64,000 nt of DNA. It comes from Lachancea kluyveri NRRL Y-12651 (taxonomy: Eukaryota; Ascomycota; Saccharomycetes; Saccharomycetales; Saccharomycetaceae). The translations under genes and the position numbers were made by a program. The stretch lies in contig CM000691.1 of assembly GCA_000149225.2 (NCBI GenBank), forward strand, positions 558,001-622,000, written 5' to 3'. Below the pieces are notes generated by a model. That model did not search any database. It had not been told where the DNA came from and saw nothing but the letters and a program-made list of their open reading frames with translations. Shown here in pieces: positions 63,183 through 64,000 of this stretch. The first letter of the stretch is position 1. Every line of letters starts with the position of its first letter.

Positions 63183-64000
63183 CTAATCACGTTCAAAACA
63201 AACCGCAAAGAAACCGATACCGCCGTCTTCTTTAGGCAATGCTCGTATACAGCCGTCAGCTAACTCTTGAGCCTGTTGCTTATCTTGGTACACTTGTTGG
63301 AACTCTTCCACAAAGCCACGCCTAGACCAGGTGGGGATAACACCTGCGCGCTTTCTTACTCGCCAGCCCCATTGTTGTACTTTATCGTCTAATAACAAAT
63401 CAATTACAACACGTTCATTTTCTTCAGCGTGGATTGAACAAGTACTATACACCAGCTTCTTCGCATTGGGAAAGGACATAGCGTGTTTCAAAATCTGAAA
63501 TTGGAAGGAGGATAGTTTTGTCAACCTTGTCTTCAAATCTTGATCCATTTCCTCCTTCTCTTGCTCCTCTTCTGGGAGTACCTCGTTCTTGTTATTGGTA
63601 TCATCAATTATCTTACGACCAAATATTCCACTGCCAGAACAACTTGGATCAACGATAAAACCAGTAACCTGAGAGAATTTGTCGGGCTTAGCCAACTTGG
63701 TGAAATCTCCCACATGCACTTCTATGCTCTTGTCACAACCAGCAACCTGAATCATTTTTTGCAAAGTTTTTGCACGCTCAGGATCCTTTTCAAATGCATG
63801 TATCTGTTTTTGTTTTGGGACAAATTCCGGATCAAACATATGAGCTGCCACATGCGTGGTTTTGTTACCTGGAGCAGAACACGAGTCGATAATCACATCT
63901 TCTGGTGTTGGATTTAGGATATGCGCTGGAAAGCAAGAAGCACGATCCTGAATAATGATCTTACCCCTCTTGTAAAGCTCATGTGATGTGATTTTATCAG
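63183..64000 (-). CDS. RCM1: Rcm1, 25S rRNA cytosine-C5 methyltransferase (5' end outside window)
   Basis: The frame runs open to the right edge, so the N-terminus is missing and about 272 codons are visible. The first readable residues are [23 protein letters not shown]1/NOP2/Sun motifs follow in order: [20 protein letters not shown] (SAM binding), [16 protein letters not shown] (catalytic Cys) and [17 protein letters not shown] (second Cys). S. cerevisiae Rcm1 (YNL022C, 490 aa; human NSUN5) methylates C2278 of 25S rRNA in the nucleolus. YNL022-YNL024 order is retained here around the interleaved LYS12. Confidence 0.95.
   Translation of the reverse strand, partial: DKITSHELYKRGKIIIQDRASCFPAHILNPTPEDVIIDSCSAPGNKTTHVAAHMFDPEFVPKQKQIHAFEKDPERAKTLQKMIQVAGCDKSIEVHVGDFTKLAKPDKFSQVTGFIVDPSCSGSGIFGRKIIDDTNNKNEVLPEEEQEKEEMDQDLKTRLTKLSSFQFQILKHAMSFPNAKKLVYSTCSIHAEENERVVIDLLLDDKVQQWGWRVRKRAGVIPTWSRRGFVEEFQQVYQDKQQAQELADGCIRALPKEDGGIGFFAVCFERD

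Overview
The window is nuclear DNA of a budding yeast in the family Saccharomycetaceae. It is AT-rich and densely packed, with 36 protein-coding genes, almost all intronless, separated by short AT-rich spacers. The proteins are close orthologues of Saccharomyces cerevisiae genes, but the order is that of a lineage that did not pass through the yeast whole-genome duplication. The left half interleaves genes that lie on S. cerevisiae chromosomes IV (YDL117-YDL122) and VII (YGL148-YGL156). The right half interleaves chromosome XIV (YNL015-YNL032) and chromosome IX (YIL083-YIL094) genes. Gene families duplicated in S. cerevisiae, such as KTR5/KTR7, appear once here. A ceramide synthase of the fungal BarA/Lac1 (C16/18) class, a class missing from S. 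cerevisiae, leans towards the Kluyveromyces/Lachancea/Eremothecium clade (a Lachancea-like yeast fits best). Zygosaccharomyces or Torulaspora cannot be excluded from sequence alone.

Layout. 1-2629: 5' part of CYK3 (cytokinesis) and its spacer. 2630-8358: ARO2, then a 2.2 kb gene-free stretch and a sugar-porter gene that looks inserted between the ancestral neighbours ARO2 and INO80. 8359-20081: INO80, NUT1/MED5, PEX14, LYS5, HEM25, CDC43. 20410-28539: AMS1, PBI2, YFH1, EXP1, UBP1. 29416-36622: PUB1, tRNA-Ile(AAU), CAB2, SAM50, CRZ1. 36623-45921: TRM12, SDS3 (with an intron that an ORF scan misses), KTR5/7, the divergent H4/H3 pair, AIM19, SIW14, AVT7. 45922-48212: a gene-poor interval with tRNA-Glu(CUC) and a solo Ty1/Ty2-like LTR. 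48213-64000: the BarA-type ceramide synthase, SSN8, then the RNA genes NME1 (RNase MRP RNA) and SNR66 (box C/D snoRNA), ICE2, UTP25, KSH1, RSM25, EFM6, FAP1, LYS12, and the 3' part of RCM1.

The genes are mostly unrelated housekeeping functions. Small themes recur: lysine synthesis (LYS5, LYS12), mitochondrial iron/haem supply (HEM25, YFH1), chromatin (INO80, SDS3, H3/H4), Mediator (NUT1, SSN8), rRNA maturation (NME1, SNR66, UTP25, RCM1) and ER lipid/export (ceramide synthase, ICE2, EXP1, KSH1). I found no toxin, CRISPR-like or otherwise novel multi-gene system. The most useful observations are the SDS3 intron, the two non-coding RNA genes, the LTR whose sequence closely resembles Saccharomyces Ty1/Ty2 deltas, the ceramide synthase class, and the inserted transporter with Mig1-type sites.
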